Positions 8,989-11,285 of a stretch of DNA of 11,285 nt are shown piece after piece. Within the stretch, counting starts at the first letter, position 1; each line of letters starts with the position of its first letter. Below the pieces are notes generated by a model. It did no database searches. It saw only the letters and a program-made list of their open reading frames with translations, and had not been told where the DNA came from. Both the position numbers and the translations under genes were made by a program. Origin of the DNA: Synura sp. LO234KE (taxonomy: Eukaryota > Sar > Synurophyceae > Synurales > Mallomonadaceae); the NCBI GenBank assembly GCA_015143735.1, contig VKHC01000533.1:1-11285 (forward strand), in the 5' to 3' direction.

Positions 8989-9227
8989 AAAAGCTTGTCC
9001 AAGAACTTAGATGGTGCACGTATCTGACACGTCGAGTATTTAGCGAAGAAGAACGAAGACGGGGAAGAAAGGAAACGAAGTGCGAAAGAATACTCTTTGG
9101 GGACTGATGGCCGGGAGGGAATATGTCGTGTCAATATTGCCCATTTCGATATTGGGAAATGCACAAAATGTCCTGCGCTCACCAAGAAATAATATTACAC
9201 GCTCGTGCCTGTGGTCTTATATCTTGA
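8964..9227 (+). pseudogene. Coding-like frame with Cys/His cluster and one TGA
   Basis: The frame overlaps the end of the proteasome-like gene and continues past its stop in another phase. It encodes LLKKLVQELRWCTYLTRRVF, then EEERRRGRKETKCERILFGD, a TGA at 9105-9107, WPGGN, and a compact cluster MSCQYCPFRYWEMHKMSCAH (from the ATG at 9123) before a TGA at 9225. C-x2-C-x7-H-x3-C is compatible with a small zinc-binding knuckle. There is no ATG upstream in this frame after its previous stop (8961-8963). It could be a decayed gene, internal exons of a spliced gene, or chance; the smooth amphipathic composition favours a former protein. I do not recognise the family. Confidence 0.35.
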
Positions 9228-9465
9228 CGGAAGTCTATGTAAAATCTGCGTTGCTTTTCCCCTACTTATTACTTTTCGTAGTGACGCCGAATTATCCTTT
9301 GAGGACCTGTCTTTTGTTAGCGTGATACGTTTTGCTTGAAATTCAAAATGATCTCTTCGTCGTTATTCTGCATTAATTAGCCTTGCTTAAATCTGCGGGG
9401 GCAAGGCTCTAAGCTGTGGCGAATTGTATTCTAGATGTCGTAATAGTACCTCCAGGAGGATAGAT
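9228..9465. other. Short gene-free stretch with an inverted repeat
   Basis: This stretch contains AGCCTTGC (9379-9386) paired with GCAAGGCT (9401-9408) around a 14-base spacer. No gene is supported. It separates the coding-like relic from the copia LTR-derived repeats. Confidence 0.4.
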
Positions 9466-9603
9466 TAGGCCAAATACTTCATGATCTTACTAGTTAACTT
9501 CTTAGATTTGATATTAACGGAGAGATGTTGAATTAACTATCAAGCTACTGCACACAGATTCGACATGTTACTAGTATAGACATGTACATGTGTTCGTACA
9601 TAG
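9466..9603 (-). repeat. Extra diverged copy of the copia LTR tail
   Basis: Three landmarks in the candidate LTR recur here in the same order at a similar spacing: TAGGCCAAATA (9466-9476, matching 9637-9647), TTCGACATG (9559-9567, matching 9737-9745) and TGTTCGTACATAG (9591-9603, matching 9787-9799). Offsets are 171, 178 and 196 bp, so the copies differ by indels. The likeliest source is the end of another, older LTR next to the first, or an internal tandem duplication. Confidence 0.6.
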
Positions 9604-9628
9604 TGTCGGAAAAGTAACTCTTGGATGG

Positions 9629-10062
9629 TGCTAACTTAGGCCAAATAGGTCGAGATCTTAGTCAACTAAGATTAATAATAACTGAGAGGAAGCGAAGTTT
9701 TAGTCAAAGTCTGCAAGTGCAACTTCGAGTCATAATTTCGACATGAGTAAATGATATGAATAGCTAGGAGTATAGATGTGCACAGTTGTTCGTACATAGC
9801 GATAAACAATCTTAACTGTTTATATATAGCGAGGAGTAACATAAACAACATTATTAAGAACCCCAATGCACGAAGCCACTCACTAGCAACAACTGTACTC
9901 AAGTGTCAGACTCTATTTACGAAGTACATTCCTCCAATCACCATTCCAAAAATAGCTAGAAACAACGCTCCAAGCTAAACTGCTTAGGAAACACCTCAGT
10001 ATGACCGTTCTCCCTCATACTGACGGAGTGCAGATTGGTTCGTGACAGCAGATATTCTGACA
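9629..10062 (-). mobile_element. Candidate 3' LTR of copia relic B
   Basis: On the minus strand this begins TGTCAGAATATC (complement of 10051-10062), directly after a purine-rich CAGGAGAG (complement of 10063-10070) that is a fitting polypurine tract. It could end in ...TTAGCA near 9629, giving TG...CA ends and about 434 bp. A TATA-like TATATATAAACAG (complement of 9816-9828) fits an LTR promoter. A perfect inverted repeat, CAGTATGA (9997-10004) with TCATACTG (10015-10022), lies inside. The outer end is uncertain because no partner LTR or target-site duplication is in view. Confidence 0.5.
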
Positions 10063-10070
10063 CTCTCCTG
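10063..10070 (-). other. Polypurine tract of copia relic B
   Basis: The minus strand reads CAGGAGAG immediately before TGTCAGAATATC. In LTR retrotransposons a purine run just inside the 3' LTR primes plus-strand synthesis. It lies about 190 bp past the last pol stop, which fits. The assignment rests on position and composition. Confidence 0.45.
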
Positions 10071-10116
10071 CAAGACTGAGTCTTCGTTGACGTTGATCAC
10101 CTCGCTCTCATAGAAC

Positions 10117-10136
10117 ATATATATATATATATATAT
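10117..10136. repeat. AT dinucleotide microsatellite
   Basis: Ten uninterrupted AT units lie between the pol C-terminus relic and the candidate polypurine tract. It is probably a simple expansion in non-coding DNA and is likely to vary in length between strains. Confidence 0.9.
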
Positions 10137-10260
10137 TCACAAACGAAGACAGAACAATTTAGAGCTAGGTCCACGAAAACCTGATAGAAGTTTCCTAATG
10201 GAAAGCCATAGCTATGTTCACGTCCCGTTCTAAAAGCTATTCAAGCAAATGAGCACTCTT

Positions 10261-11051
10261 TCATAAAATTGATCTCAAATAACTGAGTACTGATAAGCAA
10301 TAGTTAACAACCTTCATCCTCTTATAGATAGTCACAAGGACGGTAGGCATACGTCGCCAAAAAACGTCTGCAGGCAGCGGCTTTTCAAAGATATGCGCTG
10401 TATTAAACTTCGTAGGGATCTTCAATATTGTTATAAGTCCTGCAACAACCTGTTCACAAACAGAATGATAAATAACATCTATATGCTTAGTCTTGGAATT
10501 GACAGTGTTGGAATTGACTGATTATCTTCATACACTGAAATAGGTTTTTGCTTCGCGTATCCCTGCTTGGTAACATTCATATTAAGTGCTAAGATCTCAC
10601 CAGTACCAAAAGACACAAGTCCATGTACTCAGCCAGCCTCCGTGCTCGACTTCCCTACAGTAGGTTGAATGTTCGACTTTCAAGGAAGCAATATACCATT
10701 CCCAAAGACAGCACATGCTGTGACTGATCTCCGTATATCCAGATCGCTAGCATGATCCGAATCGATATAAGCATAGATATGAAGACTCCCGTCCGAGGTA
10801 CCCTCTGTGCATAGCACCCAAACTCAACACCTCTCGGTTGTCTCCTGTAGACAAGTCTGTATCCCTTCGTTCCCTCAATATCTCAATATCCGATGCATAT
10901 CGTTGCAATGGGCTATTCCCGAATTGATACTGTACTGAGCGCGTAAGAGCAAACGCAATATCAACTCTCTCGATCCCGTGACTAACCACAATAGTCTACC
11001 CACCACCTGTCGGTAACGTATCTTGGTTCTCTCAAACTTCTGTTGATCGGT
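10261..11051 (-). pseudogene. Ty1/copia pol C-terminal fragment: RT end and RNase H (relic B)
   Basis: On the minus strand, landmarks of copia polyprotein occur in correct order across shifted frames. They are RYRQVVGRLLWLVTGSR (end of RT), RVDIAFALTRSVQYQFG, YIDSDHASDLDIRRSVTA (RNase H), VGKSSTEAEYM, GEILALNM, YEDNQS, KTKHIDVIYH, and HIFEKPLPADVFW near the C-terminus, ending at TGA (complement of 10261-10263). Frameshifts lie after VTGSR, between the EYM and EILA motifs, and between DNQS and KTKHID. One Trp codon in RNase H has become TGA (complement of 10680-10682). Acidic residues typical of RNase H (the Asp of DSDH, the Glu of STEAEY, the Asp of DNQS) remain, but the gene cannot be translated whole. 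Sequence above 11051 no longer matches copia, so integrase and the RT core are missing. Confidence 0.9.
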
Positions 11052-11279
11052 AGTCGGCGACAGTTAACATTTCTTCTGAGTTTGGAGTTTGTCGGCTCGT
11101 TGAACCATAGCCAGATTGAAGGGAATCTTGCCCATGGTGCGTATCAGCTTTTGGAGGAATTTGGATGGGAAAGGGTCTGGGTTCTATGTAACCGGGGTGC
11201 TAGTTGGATGTTTGACCCAATGAGCGGTCAGCAGTTTCACCCACCACTTTGCTCCAGAAGTGCGGAAGGAGAGATATAA
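11043..11279 (+). other. Open frame beyond the copia truncation, possible gene remnant
   Basis: This is a 78-codon plus-strand frame ending in TAA close to the window edge. From about residue 32 on, the product looks protein-like: AYQLLEEFGWERVWVLCNRG and then SWMFDPMSGQQFHPP. It has several Trp and aromatic residues and no low-complexity sequence. The first codons overlap the truncated end of copia relic B, so any real gene starts elsewhere or was cut by the junction. I do not recognise a family. It could be an exon of a flanking gene, a fragment of another transposon, or chance. Confidence 0.25.
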
Positions 11280-11285
11280 CTCCGC

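Noticed and set aside
10747-10989. 80-codon minus-strand frame taken as a separate small gene
   Set aside because: Its DIAFALTR motif shows that it is one frame segment of the frameshifted copia pol relic.
1855-11051. The two copia relics as halves of one interrupted element
   Set aside because: Both are on the minus strand, but the more N-terminal RT part (relic A) lies downstream of the C-terminal part (relic B). A simple insertion cannot give this order.
1-11285. Bacterial features: CRISPR arrays, operons, ribosome binding sites
   Set aside because: No regular spacer-repeat array or gene string; GT-AG introns and copia elements show eukaryotic DNA.

Overview
The window looks like nuclear DNA of a eukaryotic protist. 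The two best genes carry short GT-AG introns of 51 to 108 bp, use the standard stop codons, and lie among decayed Ty1/copia-type retrotransposons. One gene has the repeated F-K-P modules seen in many proteins of flagellated protists. Together with the compact introns and moderate AT-richness, this suggests an oomycete, perhaps a downy mildew or Phytophthora relative. That placement is an inference; no ribosomal or other diagnostic marker is present.

Layout. Positions 1-5900 contain no intact gene that I can support. They hold a diverged tandem repeat (1-200), a GC-richer block that may be LTR-like (about 520-1000), an unassigned stretch (1000-1850), a minus-strand copia reverse transcriptase relic (1855-2229), a decayed minus-strand protein gene of unknown family that stays in one frame across five internal stops (2805-3809), AT-rich DNA (3810-4880), and a degenerate 17-bp-period minisatellite (about 4880-5400). 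One dispersed repeat occurs at both 371-470 and 5546-5620.

Positions 6011-8988 are the living core: two genes head to head. On the minus strand is a three-exon gene for a charged FKP-repeat protein of 535 aa (6011-7777). On the plus strand is a four-exon gene for a divergent 20S proteasome alpha-type subunit of 266 aa (7994-8988). The exon joins I propose keep both reading frames open throughout. The 216 bp between the start codons must hold both promoters or a shared one. Nothing in the sequence says the two proteins work together.

Positions 8964-9227 hold a coding-like plus-strand frame with a Cys/His cluster and a single TGA. From about 9430 to 11051 lies the 3' part of a second, minus-strand copia element: the end of reverse transcriptase, RNase H, the polyprotein C-terminus, a polypurine tract and a candidate 3' LTR. 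The LTR tail appears again as a diverged tandem copy. The element is cut at about 11051, where it meets unrelated DNA with a plus-strand open frame reaching the window edge.
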